A DNA stretch of 64,000 bases from Ferrovibrio sp964218355 (GCF_964218355.1 NZ_CAXPMC010000016.1:186001-250000), one strand, 5' to 3'. Numbered from the stretch's first letter, positions 52,533 through 61,547 are shown. Notes: generated from the letters alone by a model not told the origin. Numbers and translations: made by a program.

Positions 52533-54152
52533 TCAGTCTCCTTCGCTTGTTGCAGTCGCTTGTCGACCCTCCGGCTGTCCCCAGCCCCCGGCACCTGCGG
52601 TCTCGACATGCAGCCGATCCCCGGCACGCCACTCGAACTGGGCTTTCGCGCCCAGCGTCTCGATCCGTCCATCCGCCCGTTCGATCCAGGCGAGCGACAG
52701 CGCGCCGGGCGCGCCGCCGGCCGCGCCGCGGGCGGCCTGTCGATGCCGCTCGCCGCGATAGGAAACCGTGCCGCTGCCACCGGTCAGGCAGTAGATCCGG
52801 CGCAGCCCGTCGCCGCCGCGATGCCGGCCGTCACCGCCGGAACCGGCCGCCAGGCCATAGCCTTCGATGCGGATCGGCGTGCGCGCCTCGACGATCTCGA
52901 CCGGCGTGTTGCGGGCATTGCTGACATCGGTGGAGATGCCGCCGGTGCCATCGCCGCCGGCATGGCCGCCGGCGCCGCTGGCCACCACCTCGGTCAGCGC
53001 GAAGGACCGCCCGTCGGGTCCGGTCCCGGCAAAGGCGATCACCGCGGCCACCCCGGCATTGGCCGCAGCGGCGGTTTCCGGCGCGATGGCACTCCAGGCG
53101 CCGATGATGGCATTGCAGGCCAGCTTCACGGTGCCGGTGCGGGCATTCACCGCGGCCGGCCAGTGCGGATTGACCACGCTGGCTTCCGGCAGCACCAGAT
53201 CGAGGGCCGCCAGGCAGCCGGCATTGTTCGGTGCATCGGGCGCCAGCGAGCGCATGAAATACAGGGCGGCCGACAGGACGGCGGCCGGTGCGGCATTGAC
53301 CGGACCGCGCGTCTGCGGCGACGAGCCGGTGAAATCGATGCGCAGCCGGTCGCCCCGCTTTTCCACGGTCACGCGGATCGGCACCGGGTCGTCGCCGACG
53401 CCATCGCTGTCCAGCGCGTCTTCCCAGCGGCCGGTGCCATCCGGCGCAGCCAGCAGTGCCTGGCGCGTCAGGATATCCGCCTGGGCGATCAGTGCATCGC
53501 AGAGAGCCGGGAAATGCGCGCCTTCACGCAGGGCCAGCTGCTGCAGTTCACGGCTGCCCAGGGACGTCGCCGACCATTGCGAGGACAGATCGCCCAGCAG
53601 CAGGTCGGGCGTGCGGCTGTTGGCCGCCAGCAGCGCCTCGAGCTGCGGATCGAGCAGCCCGTTGCGGTGCGATGGCATCGGCGGAATGCGCAGCCCTTCC
53701 TGGAAGATCGATGTGGCATGCGGCGGGATCGAGCCCGGCGTGATGCCGCCGACATCCTGGTGATGCAGGCTGGCCGCCGCGAAGCCGATCAGCTCGCCGC
53801 CCAGGAAGACCGGGCGGATCAGCGTCAGGTCGGGCAGATGCGTGCCGCCGGCGAAGGGATCATTCAGCAGATAGCCGTCGCCCTCGCGCATCGACACTGC
53901 GGGAAAGCGCACCAGCACGGCCGCCACGGCGGGGATCAGCGACCCCAGCAGCAGCGGCAGCGAGCGCGCCTGTGCCAGCAGCCGCCCATCGGGCAGGAAC
54001 AGCGCCGCCGCGCCGTCGCCGGCCTCGCGGGCGATGGCGGAATAGGCGCCGCCGATCAGGCTGTCCTGCATGCGGTCGGCCGCCGCCTGCAGCGACAGCC
54101 GCAGCGGTTCGGCCCGCGGCACCAGAGCGGCAGGCAGGCGGGCCGGGTTCAT
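52533..54152 (-). CDS. hyuB: Hydantoinase B / oxoprolinase family subunit
   Basis: About 539 residues: GDGYLLNDPFAGGTHLPDLTLI, GFAAASLHHQDVGGITPGSI, FTGSSPQTRGPVNAAPA and TGTVKLACNAIIGAW are the family blocks, and the C-terminus has GGDGRHRGGDGLRRIY. With HyuA it forms an ATP-dependent enzyme that opens a five-membered cyclic amide (hydantoin, N-methylhydantoin, 5-oxoproline), or a related carboxylase. ATG 54152 overlaps the HyuA stop by four bases. No separate D-carbamoylase gene is seen. Confidence 0.9.
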   Translation of the reverse strand: MNPARLPAALVPRAEPLRLSLQAAADRMQDSLIGGAYSAIAREAGDGAAALFLPDGRLLAQARSLPLLLGSLIPAVAAVLVRFPAVSMREGDGYLLNDPFAGGTHLPDLTLIRPVFLGGELIGFAAASLHHQDVGGITPGSIPPHATSIFQEGLRIPPMPSHRNGLLDPQLEALLAANSRTPDLLLGDLSSQWSATSLGSRELQQLALREGAHFPALCDALIAQADILTRQALLAAPDGTGRWEDALDSDGVGDDPVPIRVTVEKRGDRLRIDFTGSSPQTRGPVNAAPAAVLSAALYFMRSLAPDAPNNAGCLAALDLVLPEASVVNPHWPAAVNARTGTVKLACNAIIGAWSAIAPETAAAANAGVAAVIAFAGTGPDGRSFALTEVVASGAGGHAGGDGTGGISTDVSNARNTPVEIVEARTPIRIEGYGLAAGSGGDGRHRGGDGLRRIYCLTGGSGTVSYRGERHRQAARGAAGGAPGALSLAWIERADGRIETLGAKAQFEWRAGDRLHVETAGAGGWGQPEGRQATATSEGD

Positions 54153-56116
54153 GCCGCCCCCTCCAGCCGGCAGGCCGGCATCTCCGCCAGGCCGCCGCGC
54201 TGCAGCGCCAGGCCGCCGCCCGCCTCGCGCCGGCAGAACCAGCCGGCCGGAACCCAGACGCTGGTGGTGTCGGTGAACAGCGCCGCCGGCCCGGCCAGAT
54301 CGGCATCGGCATGCAGCGGCGCTGCTTCCGGTTTGGCCGGCTCGCGCAGCGCGGCGGAAATCGTCACCCACTGGCCGCGCAGGCGCAGCAGCTGCCGGCT
54401 GCGGGCAAAGGCATGGCCGCGGATCTTCTCATGGGCATCGTCGAACCGCTGCGCCAGTTCCGCCGCCGTGTCGCGATCCGGGTCGAAGGGAATTTCCAGT
54501 GCCGCCGACTGGCCCTGATACACGGCCTCGACCGACCATTCGATGGCCGCCTGCGGGCCGGCCGCCGCGGCAATCCCGCGTGCCGCCGCCTGCAGGGCAG
54601 ACCAGCCGGCATCCGTCAGGGCAAGATCGAGGGCACATTCCCCGGCCTGCATCTGCGGCGCCGCCAGGCAGCCCAGCGCCGACACCACGCCGGCATCCGG
54701 CAGGATCGTGACCCGGCTGCAGCCCAGCAGATCGGCCACTTCGGCGGCATGCTGGCCGCCGCCACCACCACCGGCAATCAGCCGCGCACCGGTCGGATCG
54801 ATGCCATGGCGATAGGCATGCGCCTTCACGCCCTCGGCGATCATTGCTGCCGCCGCCGAAACCACGGCTTCCGCCGCCGCCACGCGGTCGCAGCCCAGCG
54901 CCAGCGCCACGCCATCCATCGCCCGCCGCGCCGCCGCCGCATCCAGATCCAGCCCGCCGGCCAGCCGGGCCGGCAGGCGACCCAGCACCACCAGCGCATC
55001 GGTCAGGGTCGGGGCCGTGCCGCCGCGGCCATAGGCGGCCGGGCCGGGCAGGCTGCCGGCCGAGCGCGGGCCCAGGCGCAGGGCGCCGGCCTGGTTGACC
55101 TGCACGATGCTGCCGCCGCCGACCGGCACCGAAAGGATGTCTGCCGCCCGCAGGCTGACAGTCAGGCCGCCGATCCCGACCCGGCGTCCGCAGACGATGC
55201 CCGCCGGCCCGATCAGGCCGATATCTGTGGTGGTGCCGCCGGTTTCGACCGAGATGCACGGCACCGCCGGATCAGCGCCGCCGTGGAGCTGGAAACCGCT
55301 CATCGCCGCGGCCGGACCGGCCAGGGCCAGGCTCAGCGGCGCCGCCGCGGCAGCGGCGGGCAGGCACAGACCGGCATCCGAGGTCGCAATGGCCGGTTCC
55401 GGCAGACCGCGCGCCAGCAGGCCCGCGGTCAGCGCATCGAGATAGCGCCGCACCGACGGCTTCACATAGGCATCCAGCGCGGTGGCAAGAAACCGTTCGA
55501 ACTCGCCGGCAGCCACATCGACCTGGTGCGACAGCGAGATCGCCAGGTCCGGCAGGACGGCAGCCAGGGCCGCCCCCACTGCCGTCTCGTGGGCAGGATT
55601 GCGTGTCGCATGCAGCAGGCAGACCGCCACGGCCGGCACGCCGCTATCGGCAACCCGGCGGACCAGCGCAGCCAGCTCGGCCGGATCCAGCGGCTCGGTT
55701 TCCGCACCGGACGCATCGTGACGGCCGGCAATCCCGAAGCGCAGCGCATCCGGGAACAGCGCCTTCGGCGTCTGCGGTTCCGGCGTCAGGGTATACAGGT
55801 CGCGGCGGTTCTGCCGGCCGACCAGCAGCACATCGCCGAAACCCCGGTTGGTGACCACGGCCACCGACGGCGCCGTCTGCTCGAGCAGCAGGTTGGTGAC
55901 CAGGGTCGAGCCGTGGATGATGCGGCCGACCGCGGCCGGCGCAATCGCGGCAGCGGCCAGGAAATCGTCGGTCGCGGCGAGGACGGAAACCGCCGGATCG
56001 GCATCGGTGCGGGGAATCTTGCGCCGCAGCAGCCGGCCGGTACCATCGCTGGCGACGGCATCCACATAGGTGCCGCCGACATCGATGCCCACCGACCAGG
56101 ATGCGGCTGCGTTCAC
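54149..56116 (-). CDS. hyuA: Hydantoinase A / oxoprolinase family subunit
   Basis: About 655 residues from GTG 56116, which overlaps the stop of the DadA-like gene (GTGA). An actin-like ATPase fold is clear: phosphate-1 loop WSVGIDVGGTYVDAVA, HGSTLVTNLLLEQ, VETGGTTTDIGLI (phosphate 2), and the adenosine motif IAGGGGGGQHAAEVADLLG. It phosphorylates the cyclic amide for ring opening with HyuB. Acetone-carboxylase-like relatives share the fold, so carboxylase activity is a lesser alternative. Confidence 0.9.
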   Translation of the reverse strand: MNAAASWSVGIDVGGTYVDAVASDGTGRLLRRKIPRTDADPAVSVLAATDDFLAAAAIAPAAVGRIIHGSTLVTNLLLEQTAPSVAVVTNRGFGDVLLVGRQNRRDLYTLTPEPQTPKALFPDALRFGIAGRHDASGAETEPLDPAELAALVRRVADSGVPAVAVCLLHATRNPAHETAVGAALAAVLPDLAISLSHQVDVAAGEFERFLATALDAYVKPSVRRYLDALTAGLLARGLPEPAIATSDAGLCLPAAAAAAPLSLALAGPAAAMSGFQLHGGADPAVPCISVETGGTTTDIGLIGPAGIVCGRRVGIGGLTVSLRAADILSVPVGGGSIVQVNQAGALRLGPRSAGSLPGPAAYGRGGTAPTLTDALVVLGRLPARLAGGLDLDAAAARRAMDGVALALGCDRVAAAEAVVSAAAAMIAEGVKAHAYRHGIDPTGARLIAGGGGGGQHAAEVADLLGCSRVTILPDAGVVSALGCLAAPQMQAGECALDLALTDAGWSALQAAARGIAAAAGPQAAIEWSVEAVYQGQSAALEIPFDPDRDTAAELAQRFDDAHEKIRGHAFARSRQLLRLRGQWVTISAALREPAKPEAAPLHADADLAGPAALFTDTTSVWVPAGWFCRREAGGGLALQRGGLAEMPACRLEGAA

Positions 56117-57366
56117 CCCGCCCTCCTCTCGCCGAACCGTTCCGGCCGGAAGGGCGCCAGCTCGATTTCCGGCGCCCGGCCGGCAACCAGGTTGGCGATT
56201 TCGCGGCCTGTGCTGGCACCGCCGCACATGCCGACATGTCCGTGGCCGAAACCGAGCCAGGCATTCTCCGCCCGCGGGGCCCGGCCGATTACCGGCATGC
56301 TGTCAGGCAGACAGGGGCGGTGCCCCATCCACAGGCTGGTGCTGCTGGTGTCGAGATGCGGGAACAGCTCCCGCCCCTTCTTCAGCAGGGCCTCGGCCCG
56401 GGCATAGCGCGGCGGCGCCTTCAGGCCGGCCAGTTCGACGGTGCCGGCCAGCCGCAGGCCCATCGCCATCGGGTTGACCATCATGTTGTATTCGGTCGCC
56501 ATCACGGTGCGGCCGAGCTGCAGGTTCGAGCTGGCGACGGTGACATGATAGCCGCGCTGTGACTCCAGCGGCACGCGGGCACCGACCCGCGCCGCCAGCG
56601 CGGCCGACCAGGCACCGGCGGCCACCACCACGCCATCCACCGGCAGCGCCTCGCCATTGTCGAGCAGAACAGCCGAAACGATGCCGCCGGATTGCCGGAA
56701 ATCCGCCGCGCCCTGGCGCAGATGCGTGGCGCCGTCCCTGATCGCCTGGGCATAGATCGCCTTCACCAGCGCGGCGGGATCGGCTGCCGAGCCGTTATCG
56801 GGCGCGTAATGGCCGAAGCGGAAGCGGCCCTTCAGGTCGGGCTCCATTTCCGCCAGTTCGTCGCTGTCGACATCGCGCAGTTCGACGCCGAGACTGCGGC
56901 GCAGGTCCATGCCCCATTTCCACTGGTCGGCGGCCTGGCGCGAGGAATAGACGTAAAGACAGCCGCTGCGCCGCACCAGTCCGGTTGCGCCGGCCCGCTG
57001 CAGCAGGGGCTCGTAGCAGTCGAAGACCGGTTTCAGCAGCTCGCGCATGGCCGCGGCGATGCGGGTCACTTCCTCCCGGGTCGAAGCGCGCAGAAAGCGG
57101 GCCAGCCAGGGCAGCACCACCGGCAGATGGGCCGGCCGGATGGTCAGCGGCCCCTCGGGGTCCAGCAGCCATTTCGGCACCTTCTTCCACATGCCGGGCA
57201 TGCCGACCGGCAGGCAGGCGCTGGGCGACAGCGAGCCGGCATTGCCGAACGAGCAGGCCTCGCCCGCCTCGCGGGGATCGATAAAGGTCACCTGATGGCC
57301 ATCGCGCTGTAACCATGCCGCCGTGCAAACGCCAACAATACCGGTACCGATTACAGCAATATGCAT
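56113..57366 (-). CDS. D-amino acid dehydrogenase-like FAD oxidoreductase (DadA type)
   Basis: A 417-residue flavoprotein. It starts MHIAVIGTGIVGVCTAAWLQRDGHQV, the dinucleotide-binding fold, then GEACSFGNAGSLSPSACLPVGMPG, a DadA signature, and ends with LPDSMPVIGRAPRAENAWLGFGHGHVG. It would oxidise a D-amino acid, or another secondary amine, to an imine, passing electrons to quinone or oxygen. It heads the HyuAB/RidA/Tct operon, so an amino acid released by ring opening is the likely substrate. It is divergent from the LysR gene across 112 bases. Confidence 0.88.
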   Translation of the reverse strand: MHIAVIGTGIVGVCTAAWLQRDGHQVTFIDPREAGEACSFGNAGSLSPSACLPVGMPGMWKKVPKWLLDPEGPLTIRPAHLPVVLPWLARFLRASTREEVTRIAAAMRELLKPVFDCYEPLLQRAGATGLVRRSGCLYVYSSRQAADQWKWGMDLRRSLGVELRDVDSDELAEMEPDLKGRFRFGHYAPDNGSAADPAALVKAIYAQAIRDGATHLRQGAADFRQSGGIVSAVLLDNGEALPVDGVVVAAGAWSAALAARVGARVPLESQRGYHVTVASSNLQLGRTVMATEYNMMVNPMAMGLRLAGTVELAGLKAPPRYARAEALLKKGRELFPHLDTSSTSLWMGHRPCLPDSMPVIGRAPRAENAWLGFGHGHVGMCGGASTGREIANLVAGRAPEIELAPFRPERFGERRAG

Positions 57367-57436
57367 GCCATCCCCCGAAAGGCCCCGTTCGGACACGGTG
57401 CCGTCATGGAGATGTATTGTCAGAGCGGTTGATCCA

Positions 57437-57449
57437 TCATACAAATGAA
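57437..57449. promoter_or_regulatory. Candidate LysR box (T-N11-A)
   Basis: TCAT and ATGA form perfect arms around ACAA, inside a T-N11-A frame, in the 112-base gap between the DadA-like gene (57366) and the LysR gene (57479). Position and form are those expected for a LysR regulator controlling itself and the divergent operon. Confidence 0.45.
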
Positions 57450-57478
57450 TTCTACTTCTCTTTTCATAAGGAAATCTT

Positions 57479-58363
57479 ATGAACATCACCCTGCGACAGC
57501 TGCGGGCCTTCTGCGAGGTCGCCCAGTCCGGCGGTTTCACACAGGCCGCGCGCCGCATGCATCTGACCCAGTCGGCGGTCAGCATGCTGATCCGCCAGCT
57601 GGAAACCGATATCGGCCTGGCGCTGTTCGACCGGGTCAAGCGCGCCGTGCGGCTGACCGAGACCGGACAGCAGCTGCTGCCGATCGCCCAGCGCATCCTC
57701 GGCGACCTGCGCGAGGTGGTCGATGGCGCCGCCGACCTGCGCGCCCTGCGCCGCGGCACCCTGCGGCTGGCGGTGCCGCAGATGCTGGCCTGTTCCTGGC
57801 TGCCGCCGGTGCTGGCACAGTACCGCGGACTGTATCCCGAGATCGCCGTGACGGTGACCGACACCACCGCCGACCGGGTGGTGGACACGGTCGGCCGCGG
57901 CGAGGCGGAGCTCGGCATCGGTCCCGAACGGCCGGTGCCCGAGGGTGTGCAGGCGGACCTGCTGTGGCAGGAGCGCATCCAGTGCGTCTGCGCCGCCGAC
58001 AGCCCGCTGGCCCGGCGCGACATGCTCGTCTGGGCCGATGTGGCCGATGCCGAATGGATTCTCTATTCCGATACCTTCAGCGGCCATCTCGAACGCACGG
58101 TGTGGTCCGGCATGTCGGTGCATCTGCCGCGTACCACCCAGGTGCGCTATCTGCCCACCGCGCTGGCGCTGGTCGGCCGCGGCATGGGCGTGACCGCCGC
58201 GCCGGGCTATGCCGAACCTTTCGGGCGGCTGTTCGGGGCCGCCTTCATCGACATCGCCAGCCCGGTGGTGATGCGCAGCTTCCATATCTATGCCAAGAAA
58301 GGCTACGAACTGTCGCCGGCAGCCAGAGCCTTCCGGCAGCTGGCCGAACGGACCCGGCCCTGA
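57479..58363 (+). CDS. LysR family transcriptional regulator
   Basis: A 294-residue regulator. Residues 1-60 hold the helix-turn-helix: LRQLRAFCEVAQSGGFTQAA, then LTQSAVSMLIRQLE and FDRVKRAVRLTETG. The rest is the two-lobed effector-binding domain (LRLAVPQMLACSWLPPVLAQY). A GntR-like or specific effector cannot be deduced, but location opposite the hydantoinase operon suggests it responds to that substrate. The ATG follows AAGGA. The stop is one base from the CobF gene start. Confidence 0.9.
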   Translation: MNITLRQLRAFCEVAQSGGFTQAARRMHLTQSAVSMLIRQLETDIGLALFDRVKRAVRLTETGQQLLPIAQRILGDLREVVDGAADLRALRRGTLRLAVPQMLACSWLPPVLAQYRGLYPEIAVTVTDTTADRVVDTVGRGEAELGIGPERPVPEGVQADLLWQERIQCVCAADSPLARRDMLVWADVADAEWILYSDTFSGHLERTVWSGMSVHLPRTTQVRYLPTALALVGRGMGVTAAPGYAEPFGRLFGAAFIDIASPVVMRSFHIYAKKGYELSPAARAFRQLAERTRP

Positions 58364-58364
58364 C

Positions 58365-59150
58365 ATGACGGCAAGGCAGATGAAGAGAATCCTGATCATC
58401 GGCATCGGCGCCGGCAACCCGGACTACATCACGGCGCAGGCCATCGCCGCACTCAACCAGGTCGACGTCTTCTTCCTCATGGACAAGGGCGAGGCCAAGC
58501 AGGCGATGATCGCCCTGCGCCGGGACATCTGCACGCGGTTCATCCGGCCGGACCGCCGCTACCGTTTCGCCGAGGCCCGCAGCCCGGACTGGAGCCGCGA
58601 TGCCGGCGAATACGGCACGGTGATCGACGGCCTGAACCGCGACAAGCAGGCGGTCTTCGAACAGCTGATCGGCGCGGAACTGCAAGACGGCCAGTGCGCC
58701 GGCATCCTCGTCTGGGGCGACCCCGCCCTTTACGACAGCACCATCCGCATCATCGACAGCATCGCCAGCAGCGGCCGGCATGCCATCGACTACGAGGTGA
58801 TCCCCGGCATCAGCAGCCTGCAGGCACTGACGGCGCGCCACCGGACGACCCTGAACCGGATCGGCAGGCCGGTCGAGATCACCACCGGCCGCCGGCTGGC
58901 CGCCGGCGGCTGGCCGGCCGATGCCGACAGCGTCTTCGTCATGCTGGATGCCGACCAGGCCTTTGCCCGGCTGGCCGGCGCGGATCTCGATATCTTCTGG
59001 GGCGCCTATATCGGCACGCCGGACGAGATTCTCGTCGCCGGCCGGCTGGCCGATGTGGCCGACGAGATCACGCGGAAACGTGCGGCGGCCCGGGCGGCGC
59101 ATGGCTGGATCATGGACAGCTATCTGCTGCGCCGGCGGGACCGTGACTAG
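58365..59150 (+). CDS. cobF: Precorrin-6A synthase (deacetylating), CobF
   Basis: About 261 residues of the tetrapyrrole methylase fold: MKRILIIGIGAGNPDYITAQAIAALNQVDVFFLMDKG, then ILVWGDPALYDSTIRII and EVIPGISSLQALTARH. The GDP loop and the GNP start are typical of CobF, which transfers the C1 methyl group from SAM and releases acetate in aerobic cobalamin synthesis. ATG 58365 or ATG 58380 is possible. No other cob genes lie in the window, so it is an orphan placed directly after the LysR gene, possibly on its transcript. Confidence 0.9.
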   Translation: MTARQMKRILIIGIGAGNPDYITAQAIAALNQVDVFFLMDKGEAKQAMIALRRDICTRFIRPDRRYRFAEARSPDWSRDAGEYGTVIDGLNRDKQAVFEQLIGAELQDGQCAGILVWGDPALYDSTIRIIDSIASSGRHAIDYEVIPGISSLQALTARHRTTLNRIGRPVEITTGRRLAAGGWPADADSVFVMLDADQAFARLAGADLDIFWGAYIGTPDEILVAGRLADVADEITRKRAAARAAHGWIMDSYLLRRRDRD

Positions 59151-59530
59151 GCGATACTGGCGGAGGAGGCAGTCAGAAGCTAGCTGTGCTCCAGACTCAA
59201 TTTCCCTGATCTGGGCAAATAACTGGGAAATTCATGCATTTTGTCCCGCCCGGCGGGCCGGGGCCGGGAGATTTCCGACCCCAATCAACCGTTTATCGCC
59301 AACCGAGGCAAAGGGCGGCGACATCGATCAGGGAATTATCTAGGAGCCAGCGCTACGGATCAGGAGAGCATGAGCTTCGCAATGCAGCTTCAGCGGGGCA
59401 CATTCGGAATGTTGCGACTTCCAGGAAATCGAGCAGTTCAAAAGCCTCCCCAAGCTTGGCACCGATCAAGTCTAGCCAGCTGAGCTAATCTGGTGTCCGT
59501 GATCGGACAAGAAAAAGCAATTCTGCCTAC
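59151..59530. other. 380-base stretch without a recognisable gene
   Basis: The region between cobF and the VOC gene has lower GC content than its flanks and many stops in all frames. Short frames of about 80 codons exist on the plus strand (59234-59488 and 59241-59483) but lack family features and ribosome sites. Around 59350-59480 the minus strand reads a short segment ending in ELLDFLEVATFRMCP, which may be the relic of a lost gene; I could not place it. An inverted repeat lies at 59494-59509. Confidence 0.5.
59494..59509. repeat. Inverted repeat TGTCCG-TGAT-CGGACA
   Basis: Perfect 6-base arms with a 4-base loop, 22 bases beyond the stop of the minus-strand VOC gene. It could fold as a small hairpin marking the 3' end of that transcript, but no T-run follows on the minus strand, so a standard intrinsic terminator is not proven. 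Confidence 0.4.
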
Positions 59531-60511
59531 TCAGAGAAGCAGCAATGCCTTGTCCGCCGTCAGGCTTTCGTAGTCCGGCCCCCGGGCGCTGTCGGCATAA
59601 AGATGTGTCAAGTAGCCCTCGCCATCCCTGATCTGAACCGCGAACCGGCCTGACTCGGAAATCTCAACCGCAATCGGCAGGCCCATGGACCGCGCCTTCC
59701 AGGTCGACTCCTTCAGATCCGCCACATCCTCCACCTTCATGCTGACATGATGGTAGCCAGCCGGACGGGCATCCGTGGCCTGGATCAGGACCAGTGCAAT
59801 ATCGGTCGCAGTGCCCGCCATCACGGCGATGTCACCATTGGCGCCCTTCGAAAGGGTGCGCAGGCCGATGAGGTCCTGGTAATGCGCTTCCGACTTGGCC
59901 AGGTCCTTGACGACCATGGCGGCATGGGTGGTGTAAGCCGGATGGAACACCGCGGACGACACGCGCCGGATTTCCGGGTCGACGTGATAGAGCGATTCAA
60001 CGATCGGCGGAGTCGAGCCCGGCGTCCAGTCCGGCTTGGGCTTGGTGACCGTGCCCGAACGCTGGTTGCGCCATTCCCTTACAACATCGGCATACACTTC
60101 GTAGACATTGCCGTCCGGATCGAAGTTGTAAACGCTGTGCGCGATGTCATGGTCCATGGTGCGCAGGAAGGTCTGACCTGCCGCAATCGCCTTGTTGTAG
60201 CACTCCACCAGCGCCACTTCCGATTCCAGTTCGAAGCCGAGATGGTTGAGCTGCGGCGACTTAGCTTTGCGCGCCCTGGCCACCGGACCGTTCACGTCGA
60301 TAAAGGCGATATCGTGATGGGTGTTGCCATTGCTCATGAAGCCACCGCCCACCAGAGGTGTGCGATAGACCTCTTCCACGCCGATGACTTCGGTGTAGAA
60401 CTTCATGGCGCCGTCGAAATCGGCGGAATAAAGGTTCACATGACCGAGGCGACGAACCGCGAAGAACTTCGGCTCTGCTGAATTGCTTTTGCTGATGGTC
60501 TGCTGGCTCAT
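59531..60511 (-). CDS. VOC superfamily protein, extradiol-dioxygenase-like
   Basis: About 326 residues with two VOC modules, as in type I extradiol dioxygenases. First module: RLGHVNLYSADFDGAMKFYTEVIG, LNHLGFELES and GNVYEVYADV. Second: YTTHAAMVVKDLAKSEAHYQDLIGL and GYHHVSMKVEDV. Likely metal ligands are the His of GHVN, the His of NHLG and the Glu of YEVY. Such proteins cleave catechol-like rings or isomerise related compounds. ATG 60511 has a perfect GGAGG six bases upstream and is preferred to 60523. It follows the aspartate-dehydrogenase-like gene by 48 bases. Confidence 0.82.
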   Translation of the reverse strand: MSQQTISKSNSAEPKFFAVRRLGHVNLYSADFDGAMKFYTEVIGVEEVYRTPLVGGGFMSNGNTHHDIAFIDVNGPVARARKAKSPQLNHLGFELESEVALVECYNKAIAAGQTFLRTMDHDIAHSVYNFDPDGNVYEVYADVVREWRNQRSGTVTKPKPDWTPGSTPPIVESLYHVDPEIRRVSSAVFHPAYTTHAAMVVKDLAKSEAHYQDLIGLRTLSKGANGDIAVMAGTATDIALVLIQATDARPAGYHHVSMKVEDVADLKESTWKARSMGLPIAVEISESGRFAVQIRDGEGYLTHLYADSARGPDYESLTADKALLLL

Positions 60512-60559
60512 CGATCCCTCCATAAAGTCTGCGTGCTGCGAAACCGGCTGGCCCCGGCA

Positions 60560-61420
60560 TCAGGTGCCGATCCGCACCGGGCCGCTCAGGTTCTTGAGCG
60601 CAGCGATGATGCTGAGCGCGGTGATCTTGCCAGTCTTGGGATTCTCGACCGAGGGAATGTTGGCGATTTCCATCGAGAAGGCAGCACTGTCGCTGTCGAC
60701 CGTGATGCGGTGACGATTGCGGTCCGAGGCCGGATCGGCCCAGATCTCGATCATGGTGCGGTCGGCACCGATGCCGGCGAGGCTCAAAGCGGCGACGACG
60801 TTGACATTGGCCGGGAAGCCGACGACGGCATCGCGGGCGGTGCCTTCGAATACTTTCTTGGGTTCCGTCAGGTTTTCCAGCGAGATGTTGTTCTTCACCA
60901 GATGCGGCGCCCCTTCGAGACCTTTCACCGGCTTGTGTGTGACCATGCGGACCGAGTTGATGGTGCCTTCCGCGGCTGCCTTGACGGCATCCAGACCGAT
61001 CAGCGCGCCGGTCGGGGCAACAATCTTGCCGCCGTATTCCCTGGCCAGGTCGAACAGATGTGGGCGGCTGACCAGCGTGCCGACACTGATGACGACCAGC
61101 GTACGGCCCGCCTTCAGAACAGGTTCCGCGAGCGTATCGAACACTGAAGCCGGCAGGGCCTCGATGATCACGTCGGCGACCTTCGGCAGGTCTTCCAGTT
61201 CGACCAGCGTCACCGGCGACTTCAGCTCGGCCAGAAATTCTTTGGCAGGCCCCGGATTGCGCACCGAGACAGCAACCAGTTCGCAACCATCCAGGCCCTT
61301 GTCGATACGCTTGGCGACGACCTTGCCGATGGTGCCCAGGCCGGCGATTGCAACGCGCAGCGGTGCGCTGGCGGCTTTCGCTGAGCCCCTGACGTCCTCG
61401 AGTTGAATCACTGCGCTCAC
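60560..61420 (-). CDS. Aspartate dehydrogenase-like oxidoreductase
   Basis: About 286 residues: Rossmann start RVAIAGLGTIGKVVAKRIDKGLDG, then APTGALIGLDAVKAAAEG, GTARDAVVGFPANVNVVAALSLAGIG and a C-terminus with SVENPKTGKITALSIIAALK, the L-aspartate dehydrogenase pattern. The NAD(P)-linked family releases ammonia from aspartate to give oxaloacetate or iminoaspartate, and relatives act on other amino acids. No nadA or nadC is nearby, so a catabolic rather than NAD-synthesis role is likely. GTG 61420 has GGAG about eight bases upstream; a TTG at 61453 is less likely. Confidence 0.87.
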   Translation of the reverse strand: MSAVIQLEDVRGSAKAASAPLRVAIAGLGTIGKVVAKRIDKGLDGCELVAVSVRNPGPAKEFLAELKSPVTLVELEDLPKVADVIIEALPASVFDTLAEPVLKAGRTLVVISVGTLVSRPHLFDLAREYGGKIVAPTGALIGLDAVKAAAEGTINSVRMVTHKPVKGLEGAPHLVKNNISLENLTEPKKVFEGTARDAVVGFPANVNVVAALSLAGIGADRTMIEIWADPASDRNRHRITVDSDSAAFSMEIANIPSVENPKTGKITALSIIAALKNLSGPVRIGT

Positions 61421-61547
61421 TGCCTTACTCCATGCATGCTGTGCGTTAAGCAAACTTCCTCAGTCTCGACTGTCCTAGCCGACCCCGGCAAATCGGACAA
61501 ATGAGTAATCCGCTCACATTGATGCCCTGGCATCACAGGTCGCGTGT

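Noticed and set aside
53972..56407. An 811-codon plus-strand frame across hyuA and hyuB
   Set aside because: Low-complexity Arg/Ala/Gly/Gln product, no motif, and fully antisense to two well-supported genes.
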